DNA from: Mycobacterium scrofulaceum
GTDB lineage: Bacteria > Actinomycetota > Actinomycetes > Mycobacteriales > Mycobacteriaceae
NCBI RefSeq assembly: GCF_002086735.1
Contig: NZ_MVIJ01000001.1
Span: 403,513-467,512, forward strand
Reading direction: 5' to 3'
DNA: 64,000 nt
Position numbers and translations under genes: made by a program. Numbering within the stretch: the first letter of the stretch is position 1; every line of letters starts with the position of its first letter. The notes under the pieces were generated by a model. The model was not told where the DNA came from. It ran no database searches and saw nothing but the letters and a program-made list of their open reading frames with translations. This document shows positions 26,591 through 33,392 of this stretch, piece after piece.

Positions 26591-28357
26591 TCAGATGGTG
26601 CATTTCAGCCCGACGTGGGCGGCGTGGTACCCGAGCCGGCGATAGAACGCCCGAGCCCTTTCGCGGGCCTCGTCCGTGGTCACCTGCGCCAGCTGTGCCC
26701 CGTGTGCTCGGCCGTAGTTGTGTGCCCACTGGACGAGCGCAGTACCAAGACCCTGTCCGCGTTCGGCTTTGGCGACCCGTAATCCCTCGATCTGCAGCCG
26801 GGTGGCGCCGCCGCGGGAAAGGCCGGGAATGATCGTCAATTGCACAGTCGCGACGACCATATCGGAACCGTCCAGGACGACTCCGAGATAGTTGGATCGG
26901 TTGCGAACGACGATGTCGTAGGCCGCCTCGTAGCGTTCGAGTTCGGCGTCTTCGCGATCCTGACCGAATTCGTCGTCGGAGAGCAGCTGGGCGATCACCC
27001 CCACGTGTTCGCGCGTCGCCCGCTGCACACGATATGTGCGGCCCGCTACCCGCAGCAGTCCTCGAACCGAGGACTGCGCCAGGGCCTGTAGGCGCGCCAC
27101 CAACAGGTCCAGCCACCCCCCCACGTTGGTTCGTGCCTCCGCGGTGTCCGGATAGCGGCACCGTAGATGCAGCCCGGACTCGTCCTGGATGAACCAGAGC
27201 ATGACGCCGTCGGTGTCAACGCTCGCGCTCACATACTGGGCGTCGAGTCCGACCGAGTCGATGCGCACCGGAAGTCTGCTTTGGTCCAGCCAGGAAATCG
27301 CGAACATGCCGGGCGCGATGGGCATTCCACCCCATGGAGCCAGTACGTCGGCCAGCGGCCAGGAACCCAGCTGCACGGCTTCTTTGACGGCGACGGCCGC
27401 GGCGTGTGGCTCGGCAACCGCCGACTCCAGGACCGAATTGGTGATGAACCAGCCCACCGAGTCGTGCCATTTGTCTTCAAATCGGCTGTGCACGGGGAAG
27501 ACCGCGCGCAGCGGCGCCCCGGCCAACTCGCGGGTCACCGCAGTCATGGCGACCACAGCGAGCGCCAGCGTCGAGACACCGTCGTCGCGTGCCTGCGCGG
27601 CGAACGCGGCGCCGTCATCGACATCGAACACGTCACGCACTTCGACGCGTTCCGGATGCGGCCCCGACTCACCCAACGGCAGCGGAAACCGTGGCATCAC
27701 CCCACCGCTGTCGCTGATGATTTGCGCCCATCGCGCGCGCACGCCGTCCGGTGCGGCGGGAAGGTCCAGCAGTGCTTGCGTGTGCACGACAAATGCCGGC
27801 GGCGGCTGCGGCGACGGCGTACGTCCGATCCGCGCGTCGGCGAGCATCGACAACAGGTCCCGGGCAATCACCAGCATCGACCACATGTCCACGTGGGCGT
27901 GGTCGGCAGCGATCACCACCGTCAATCCGGCGGCAGTCTCCAGCACACACAATCGATGGGAGGGCCGCTGATAGGGCGAGCACGTCGCATTGAGAACTAC
28001 TCGCAGCGCGTCGTTGACCGCCTGGCCCGGAGTGATCTCATGCTCTACCCACTTGCCTGGGTGAATATCGATCTCGTTCAGCTGCGGATCGCCGTCCGCC
28101 CCCGGTGTGAATGCCGTTCGTAGGGTGCCGTGGCGGGCGATCACAGCCAGCCACGCATCGGCCAACGATTGGCGGCTGACCCCCGCCGGCAACCGAATGG
28201 ACAGAGCCATCCAGGAGCCTGGTCGTGCGCCCGCACCAACGTGTATGCGCTGGTCGAAAGACACCGGGAGCTGCCGGCCGAGGTCAGACACCGACACGTC
28301 GTAGCCCCAGAGTCGCCCGAAGGGTAGCCGCAGGTGCGCCACGTTGGTCAGCCGCAT
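26591..28357 (-). CDS. Condensation-domain acyltransferase fused to GNAT acetyltransferase
   Basis: This 588-residue protein joins two acyl-transfer folds. Residues about 25-430 look like a condensation/PapA-type domain: the active-site motif reads ADHAHVDMWS (residues 151-160), equal to the HHxxxDG signature with the first His replaced by Asp but the catalytic His153 and Asp157 kept, and VGWFITNS (301-308) matches the second core motif. Residues about 435-588 are a GNAT domain with IEGLRVAKAERGQGLGTALV (acetyl-CoA loop RGQGLG, 533-538). I infer that it builds or modifies a lipid or amide product; the substrate is unknown. It lies inside the repeat-bounded segment behind tRNA-Arg, with no obvious biosynthetic partner genes. 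Confidence 0.75.
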   Translation of the reverse strand: MRLTNVAHLRLPFGRLWGYDVSVSDLGRQLPVSFDQRIHVGAGARPGSWMALSIRLPAGVSRQSLADAWLAVIARHGTLRTAFTPGADGDPQLNEIDIHPGKWVEHEITPGQAVNDALRVVLNATCSPYQRPSHRLCVLETAAGLTVVIAADHAHVDMWSMLVIARDLLSMLADARIGRTPSPQPPPAFVVHTQALLDLPAAPDGVRARWAQIISDSGGVMPRFPLPLGESGPHPERVEVRDVFDVDDGAAFAAQARDDGVSTLALAVVAMTAVTRELAGAPLRAVFPVHSRFEDKWHDSVGWFITNSVLESAVAEPHAAAVAVKEAVQLGSWPLADVLAPWGGMPIAPGMFAISWLDQSRLPVRIDSVGLDAQYVSASVDTDGVMLWFIQDESGLHLRCRYPDTAEARTNVGGWLDLLVARLQALAQSSVRGLLRVAGRTYRVQRATREHVGVIAQLLSDDEFGQDREDAELERYEAAYDIVVRNRSNYLGVVLDGSDMVVATVQLTIIPGLSRGGATRLQIEGLRVAKAERGQGLGTALVQWAHNYGRAHGAQLAQVTTDEARERARAFYRRLGYHAAHVGLKCTI

Positions 28358-28447
28358 GGCGGTACCCTAACGCCCCAGTTAGCCTGAATGCTCGGTCAAC
28401 GCGGTCGGCTCCGGGGCGAGTCGTCCGGTCGTGAGAAGAGTTGCCTG

Positions 28448-29227
28448 ATGTCCACTTTCGTGGTTCCCGGAGCAGAGCTTGCGGTTGAACTGAGCGACGA
28501 AGGTGGTCATCCGGTAGTTCAACTGCACGGACTTACCTCCAGCCGCGCGCGTGACCGGGTGCTCAATCTCGACCTCGGCAGGGGCCTCAGCGGGACCCGA
28601 CTGCTGCGGTACGACGCACGCGGCCATGGCAAGTCGACTGGGCGCAAGGTCCCGGAGGATTACCGATGGGAAAGCCTTGCCGAGGATCTTCTGCAGCTGC
28701 TCGACAAATGGTTTCCCGGCGAACGGGTGCACGGAGTCGGCCCGTCCATGGGGGCCGGCACGCTGCTGCACGCGGCTGCCCGCGAGCCGGACCGCTTCGC
28801 CGGCCTCACGCTCATGGTGCCGGCCACCGCGTGGGAAACCCGGCCCGCGCAGGCGGCGATCTACCGGGTTGCGGCCGAATTGATCGAAACCGAGGGAGTC
28901 GGGGCATTCATCGCGTCGTCGCGTGGGGCGACCCCGCCGCCAGCCACGGTCGGCGCGCCCGAAACAGTTCCCGATGTGGCCGACGCGCTGCTGCCGTCAT
29001 TGTTTCGAGGCGCGGCTCTCAGCGACCTGCCCGCTCGCGACGCGGTCGCACGAATCGATGTGCCGACGACGATTCTGGCCTGGGTCGGTGACCCGGCGCA
29101 TCCGATGTCGACAGCGGAATCGCTTGCCGCACTGATGCCGCGGTCAACGCTCACCGTGGCGCACATCCCGGCCGATGTCGAGACCTGGCCCCAGATCCTG
29201 AGCCAAGACGTCGCCCGCAGAAGCTGA
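28448..29227 (+). CDS. Alpha/beta hydrolase
   Basis: The 259-residue protein has the alpha/beta hydrolase fold: VVQLHGLTSS (oxyanion strand), RLLRYDARGHGKS, and the nucleophile elbow GVGPSMGAGT with Ser in GxSxG, then a late conserved DVPTTILAWVGDPAHPMS (acid) and a His-containing end. I chose the ATG at 28448, which follows a GAGAAGAG ribosome-binding site, rather than the upstream in-frame ATG at 28388. It is transcribed away from the condensation/GNAT gene (91-base gap) and shares the repeat-bounded segment. The substrate cannot be predicted. Confidence 0.8.
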   Translation: MSTFVVPGAELAVELSDEGGHPVVQLHGLTSSRARDRVLNLDLGRGLSGTRLLRYDARGHGKSTGRKVPEDYRWESLAEDLLQLLDKWFPGERVHGVGPSMGAGTLLHAAAREPDRFAGLTLMVPATAWETRPAQAAIYRVAAELIETEGVGAFIASSRGATPPPATVGAPETVPDVADALLPSLFRGAALSDLPARDAVARIDVPTTILAWVGDPAHPMSTAESLAALMPRSTLTVAHIPADVETWPQILSQDVARRS

Positions 29228-29431
29228 CCTGTACGCGGACGCCACGTCGGCTCGTGCCTGGGCCGCGTCGGCGTCTTGCATGGGGTAGGCCATCAGCGGC
29301 CTTCGTGTCCTGTCGCGCAACGGATTCCATTTCGGCCGAGTTGACGCATCCGACAACGATCCGACACGCACACCCGTAGTAGTACGCCACTGAACTGCGA
29401 ATATGCGGCTCGATTCCGCGGTTATTGTTCG

Positions 29432-29449
29432 TGCCGGGGGCACAAACAT
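29432..29449 (+). repeat. Right copy of tRNA 3'-end direct repeat (candidate attR)
   Basis: The copy TGCCGGGGGCACAAACAT is identical to 26434-26451. It lies in the 277-base space after the alpha/beta hydrolase gene and is not part of a complete tRNA, so it looks like a displaced tRNA-Arg 3' end. The rest of the space (29228-29504) holds no recognisable gene. Confidence 0.6.
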
Positions 29450-29504
29450 CCTCGCAGGTAGGTCGGCCTTCCGACCGTCGGCACGGGCGGGTTAGATCGT
29501 CAGC

Positions 29505-30269
29505 ATGGGCGAACGTGTGACGTTCCAAGGTTCCACGGGCGCGACTCTGGCAGGCGTCATCGAGATGCCGGACGGCGCCGTGCGGGGCTGGGGCGTGTTC
29601 GCGCACGGCTTCACGCTCGGCAAGGATTCGCCCGCCGCGGCGAGGATCTGCAAGCAACTGGCCACCGACGGCATCGGCATGCTGCGCTTCGACGCGCTGG
29701 GCCTCGGCGGATCCGAGGGCGACTGGGGCGACGGGTCGTTCACCGTCAAGGTCCACGACATCGCCAAGGCGTGCGAATTCATGTCAAGCCGCGGAACCCC
29801 GGCCGAGATCCTCATCGGGCACTCGTGGGGCGGCGCGGCGGTGCTCGCCGCGGCCCGGCAGTCGACGGGAGTGCGGTCGGTGGTGACGGTCGCCGCACCG
29901 GTCGACCCGAGCCACGTCGAAAAGCATTACGACGCAGTCGTCGACAGATGCCTGGCCGAGGGCAGCGCCGAATGGATGGTCGGCGGGCGCACGCTGACGC
30001 TCAAGCGGGCATTCGTCGAGGATGTGCGGCGGGCCCAGCTGCGCGGCAAGATCAAGGGTCTGCGCCTGCCGCTGTTGATCCTGCACTCGCCCACCGACAA
30101 CACGGTCGGCATCGAGAACGCCAGCGAGATCTTTCGCTTGGCCCGTCACCCCCGCAGCTTCGTCTCCCTGGAGGGGTCGGATCACTTTCTCACCGCTCGC
30201 GGGCAGGCCCACCGGGCGGGGCGAATCATCGGCGCCTGGGCCGATGCCTACCTGGGCGACAACAGCTAG
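29505..30269 (+). CDS. Alpha/beta hydrolase (OsmC-associated type)
   Basis: This 254-residue protein has the fold of the hydrolase half of OsmC-hydrolase fusions. Landmarks are VFAHGFTLGKDSPAAARICKQLA, the MLRFDALGLGGSEGDW segment, the nucleophile elbow IGHSWGGAAVL, LLILHSPTDNTVGI and a final SDHFL His. No OsmC domain is attached or adjacent. It starts on an ATG after the candidate attR and probably belongs to the ancestral flank. It could act on peroxides' downstream products or small esters; this is only family inference. Confidence 0.8.
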   Translation: MGERVTFQGSTGATLAGVIEMPDGAVRGWGVFAHGFTLGKDSPAAARICKQLATDGIGMLRFDALGLGGSEGDWGDGSFTVKVHDIAKACEFMSSRGTPAEILIGHSWGGAAVLAAARQSTGVRSVVTVAAPVDPSHVEKHYDAVVDRCLAEGSAEWMVGGRTLTLKRAFVEDVRRAQLRGKIKGLRLPLLILHSPTDNTVGIENASEIFRLARHPRSFVSLEGSDHFLTARGQAHRAGRIIGAWADAYLGDNS

Positions 30270-30324
30270 GCGGAGTAACACCCGCCGAGAGCGGTTGCGG
30301 CGCAGGTCGACAGCGGGGGTGTTC

Positions 30325-31296
30325 TCACACACCGATGCCTTCGGCGAAGTCACCAAGTTGCCCGCGATCGCTGATGTCCAGGACCTCCACGTCGTATCGG
30401 TCCGACAGCTCCTGACCGAACGCCATGTCCTGCGGGCTACCGGCCGTGTCGAGGAGGCCAAGCTCGACGATGCCGCCCGAACGCGCCCGGTATTCGGCCC
30501 GGGGACTGATCTTCTGCGTGGGCCGGGGCTGGAATGGCAGCACGTCGTGCAGGACCACCTTGCCGACAACCAGATACGACCAGGGCGCATCCACCAGCCC
30601 CAGGCGCGACACGTCTTGCGACGCCCGCGGAAAGCCACGCGCCCGCGCGATCGCATCCGCGACCTCGATATCGGCGTACCACCCGCACTCGCAGTCCGGC
30701 ACCGGCGGCGCGTGTTCCGGGTGGTAGCGGCATGCCGCGGTGGACCATTTCGTGGGCCACGAGATTTCCGAGTAGTAAGGGGACCTCAGCACATCCCCGG
30801 GGAGTCCCGTCCAGAACCGGAAACCCACCGCCGTCTCCAAACGGCCGAAGCCCGGTGCGGTCAGGCGCTCGTCCAACCACTCGTGCAGCCCGGGCATTGC
30901 CGCCTCGATCGCGACCAACGCGTGTTCGAAGTCGGTGCCGAAGACCGGATTCCGGACGTCGACGCACCGTAACCGGTCGCCGTCGGCACCACGCTCCCGC
31001 AACCCCGCAACATGCTCGCGACCCAGCGCGACCACCAGATCGGCGTCGAGGTGTTCGGGCCCGACCGACACGGCGCGATGCTCCGCCGGCGCCGGATAGC
31101 CGTGGGCGCGCAACACCGAGCACGCCTGCTCGTCGGCTGTGTCACCCGGCCACGCGAGGGTCCCCGCGCTGGAGACCCGCACCACATCGCTCAGGCCACG
31201 CTCCCGCAGCTGCTCGGCGAACAACGCCGCGGCCATCACGGACCGGGCGCGATTGAAACTGCAGACGAACGCGACGTGCAGCCGGGGTTCACCCAC
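30325..31296 (-). CDS. Low-molecular-weight phosphatase-like protein with unknown C-terminal domain
   Basis: Residues 5-140 are a low-molecular-weight tyrosine phosphatase/ArsC-like fold: the P-loop reads VAFVCSFNRARSV with Cys12-X5-Arg18-Ser19. The loop that normally supplies the general acid (DP) reads VRNPVFG, with Asn116 in place of Asp, so phosphatase chemistry may be slowed or changed. Residues about 150-323 form a second domain with Cys189, Cys202 and Cys204 (CECGWYA), of a type I have seen only in uncharacterised actinobacterial proteins, then a hydrophobic/acidic end. It converges with the hydrolase gene 29505-30269. Start GTG/ATG at 31296 gives the P-loop at the usual distance. Confidence 0.7.
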   Translation of the reverse strand: MGEPRLHVAFVCSFNRARSVMAAALFAEQLRERGLSDVVRVSSAGTLAWPGDTADEQACSVLRAHGYPAPAEHRAVSVGPEHLDADLVVALGREHVAGLRERGADGDRLRCVDVRNPVFGTDFEHALVAIEAAMPGLHEWLDERLTAPGFGRLETAVGFRFWTGLPGDVLRSPYYSEISWPTKWSTAACRYHPEHAPPVPDCECGWYADIEVADAIARARGFPRASQDVSRLGLVDAPWSYLVVGKVVLHDVLPFQPRPTQKISPRAEYRARSGGIVELGLLDTAGSPQDMAFGQELSDRYDVEVLDISDRGQLGDFAEGIGV

Positions 31297-31493
31297 GGGC
31301 CGTACCGCATCCCACGCAGCGCGACGAACTCATGGAAGTCCTCCACATCGAGGTTGGCGAACCCGCGGGCGCCCCTCGACAAACGATTCAAGCCAGGTAC
31401 AGACACGCACACGCTATGCCACCACGCGCGGGCGGGCCAGCTGGGTCTGAAGCAGCTGGCAGTCGACGATCTTGCCGGTCCCCCCGCCGCGGC

Positions 31494-31994
31494 TCAATCG
31501 CGCGACAGGACGAACGCCTCGATGTGGCGCTTGCCGGCGCGCACTTCGTACTTGCGCCAGCCGGGGTAGAGCTCGAGGCCCTTCTCCCAGATCTCGTCGC
31601 GCTCGCCCGGCGAGGCGAGCCGCGCGGTCGCGTGCCAGGAGTCGCGGCCGATCGCCACGGTCGCCTCCGGGTGGGCCTTGAGGTTGTGGTACCAGGCGGG
31701 ATGCTTGGCGCCGCCGAAGTTGGACGCGATGAGCGCCAAGCCATCCGGGTGCGGGATCCCGTACACCGCGACGGTGCGGGGCTCCCCCGATTTGGCGCCC
31801 GTGGTGGTGAGCATGACCACGGGGATACCGGTTGCGACGCCGGCGAAGCTGCTCCTGCCTCCCGTCACCGTGGTGATGAGACGGTCCAGGTGGTGCGCCG
31901 TGGGGCGCAGGAGCGCCGCACCCACCTTCGTGGACGCGAAGCGACGCATCACTCGGTGGAACGCATTGGCATCGTCGAAGGACTGGCCGGCCAT
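31494..31994 (-). CDS. F420-dependent nitroreductase-family protein (Ddn-like)
   Basis: The 166-residue protein matches the mycobacterial deazaflavin-dependent nitroreductase/DUF385 family that uses reduced F420. The segments IPVVMLTTTGAKSGEPRTVAVYG, GLALIASNFGGAKHPAWYHNL and PEATVAIG are the cofactor-binding strands of the PNPOx-like fold. I chose the ATG at 31994 (MAGQSFDDANAF); an in-frame ATG further up would add 26 poorly conserved residues. M. tuberculosis has several such paralogues, one of which activates pretomanid; activity on that drug is not implied. The 197 bases to its left hold nothing recognisable. Confidence 0.85.
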   Translation of the reverse strand: MAGQSFDDANAFHRVMRRFASTKVGAALLRPTAHHLDRLITTVTGGRSSFAGVATGIPVVMLTTTGAKSGEPRTVAVYGIPHPDGLALIASNFGGAKHPAWYHNLKAHPEATVAIGRDSWHATARLASPGERDEIWEKGLELYPGWRKYEVRAGKRHIEAFVLSRD

Positions 31995-32101
31995 GGTGTC
32001 ATTGTGACCCCTCCCGGGGTCGCTCAGGGCCTGTTCGCCCGAGCTGAAAATCCGACTGAAAACGCGGTACAAGCGTCTGTTGCAACACTAAGCTGCAGCT
32101 C

Positions 32102-32785
32102 GTGGGCAAGAACGTGTTTGCCAACGGCCGGGGGCGCTGGCTGGCGATCCTGGGCTCGCTCGCGCTTGCGGCCGGCATGATCTATGCCCAGGACACGAAG
32201 CCGCGATGCTGCGCCCCGGCCGCGGTGGCGGCGGCCCCCACCAAAGCGGCCGCCGCGTCGATCAACGCCGCCGCCCCGTCGGACACCCCACATACCGCCA
32301 GCCCCGCGGAAGTGGAGATGTTGGCCGCCGGCGCGCCCGCGGCCGGCCAGCAGTTCCAGGTCGCCCTGCCCCGTGGCATCGCGTCCGAGAACAGGCTGCA
32401 GGTCGAGACGATCTGGGCGGAGCGCGCCATCAGCGTGCTGTTTCCGCAGATCAAGACCATCTACGGCTACCGGGAGGACGCCCTGCCGTGGCATCCCAAC
32501 GGGTTGGCGATCGACGTGATGATCCCTGACCACGCCAGCCCGGAGGGCATCGAGCTCGGCAACCAGATCGCCGGCTACGCCCTGGCGAACGCCAAGCGCT
32601 GGGGAATCAACCACGTGATCTGGCGGCAGAAGATCTACCCGGGCGTCGGCGGCGGCAGCTGGACGGCCGACCTCGGCTCGGAAACCCTCAATCACTACGA
32701 CCACGTGCACATCGCCACCAACGGCGGCGGGTACCCGACCGGGCACGAGATCTACTACATCGCCTCGATGACGCCCGCCCCCTAG
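32102..32785 (+). CDS. Secreted LAS/VanY-like peptidase-fold protein
   Basis: The 227-residue protein has an N-terminal signal anchor (residues about 12-29, GRWLAILGSLALAAGMIYA), an Ala/Pro-rich linker and a C-terminal domain with the zinc-ligand pattern of D-Ala-D-Ala carboxypeptidase-like folds: HPNGLAIDV (His131, Asp138) and HYDHVHIA (His201/His203). Mycobacteria encode several proteins of this ARB_07466-type family. I infer an exported peptidoglycan-related role. The GTG start lies close to the divergent F420 gene (107-base gap); whether it is cleaved or stays anchored is open. Confidence 0.75.
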   Translation: MGKNVFANGRGRWLAILGSLALAAGMIYAQDTKPRCCAPAAVAAAPTKAAAASINAAAPSDTPHTASPAEVEMLAAGAPAAGQQFQVALPRGIASENRLQVETIWAERAISVLFPQIKTIYGYREDALPWHPNGLAIDVMIPDHASPEGIELGNQIAGYALANAKRWGINHVIWRQKIYPGVGGGSWTADLGSETLNHYDHVHIATNGGGYPTGHEIYYIASMTPAP

Positions 32786-32845
32786 TAGCACCGGAGCCGT
32801 TGCGCCGCACGGAGATTCATCGGGGGCTCGGCGACCAGGCACTGG

Positions 32846-33382
32846 TCATGGTCGCCGCAGCAGGAACAGGCCGTAGGCCGCGACGGACTGCGCGTCGGCC
32901 ATCACTCCCGAACGGATCATCTGCTCGACGTCATCGCGCTCGAACCAGGCGCTGCGCAGGTCCTGCTCCTCGTGCTCCAGGTCGGGTTCGCCCTCGGCGA
33001 TCCCGGTGGCCAGAAACACCCACCCCCGCTGGCTGGTCATGCCCGGGGCGACGTCGAGCTGCCCCAGCACCTCGAACGACGTCGCGCTCAGCCCCGTTTC
33101 CTCGCGCAGCTCGCGTTCGGCCAACTCCGACGGGTCGGTGTCGTCCAGGCCGGGTGCGGTGCCTTGCGGAAATTCCCACCGCCGCTCCCCCAGCGGGTAG
33201 CGGAACTGCTCGACCAGCCGGAAGCGGTGCCCGTCGAACGGCATCACCAGCGCGTAGTCCGGTTTGTCCACCACGCCGTAGATGCCGGGACTACCGTCCG
33301 GGCGGCGGATGTCGTCTTCGCGGAGCACCATCCATTGGCTCCGATAGATCTCGCGGGACGCGACGCGTTCGATGAAGGGCAC
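32846..33382 (-). CDS. NUDIX hydrolase, ADP-sugar pyrophosphatase-like
   Basis: This 178-residue protein has a NUDIX box ending in RELREETGL, with upstream GQGTAPGL-type loop QGTAPGLDDTDPSELAE, typical of ADP-ribose or nucleoside-diphosphate-sugar pyrophosphatases (MVLREDDIRRPDGSPGIYGVV...EQFRYPLGERRWEFPQG). The first Glu of the canonical spacing is not in the standard place, so the box is slightly atypical. I chose the GTG at 33382 (VPFIERVASREIY); the frame runs further upstream inside the neighbouring gene without homology. It lies 10 bases after the 915-residue TPR gene and is probably co-transcribed with it. Confidence 0.82.
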   Translation of the reverse strand: MPFIERVASREIYRSQWMVLREDDIRRPDGSPGIYGVVDKPDYALVMPFDGHRFRLVEQFRYPLGERRWEFPQGTAPGLDDTDPSELAERELREETGLSATSFEVLGQLDVAPGMTSQRGWVFLATGIAEGEPDLEHEEQDLRSAWFERDDVEQMIRSGVMADAQSVAAYGLFLLRRP

Positions 33383-33392
33383 CCACCCAGTA

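Noticed and set aside
26434..29449. Mobile element with its own integrase
   Set aside because: No integrase, recombinase or transposase gene was found between the repeats; only the footprint remains.
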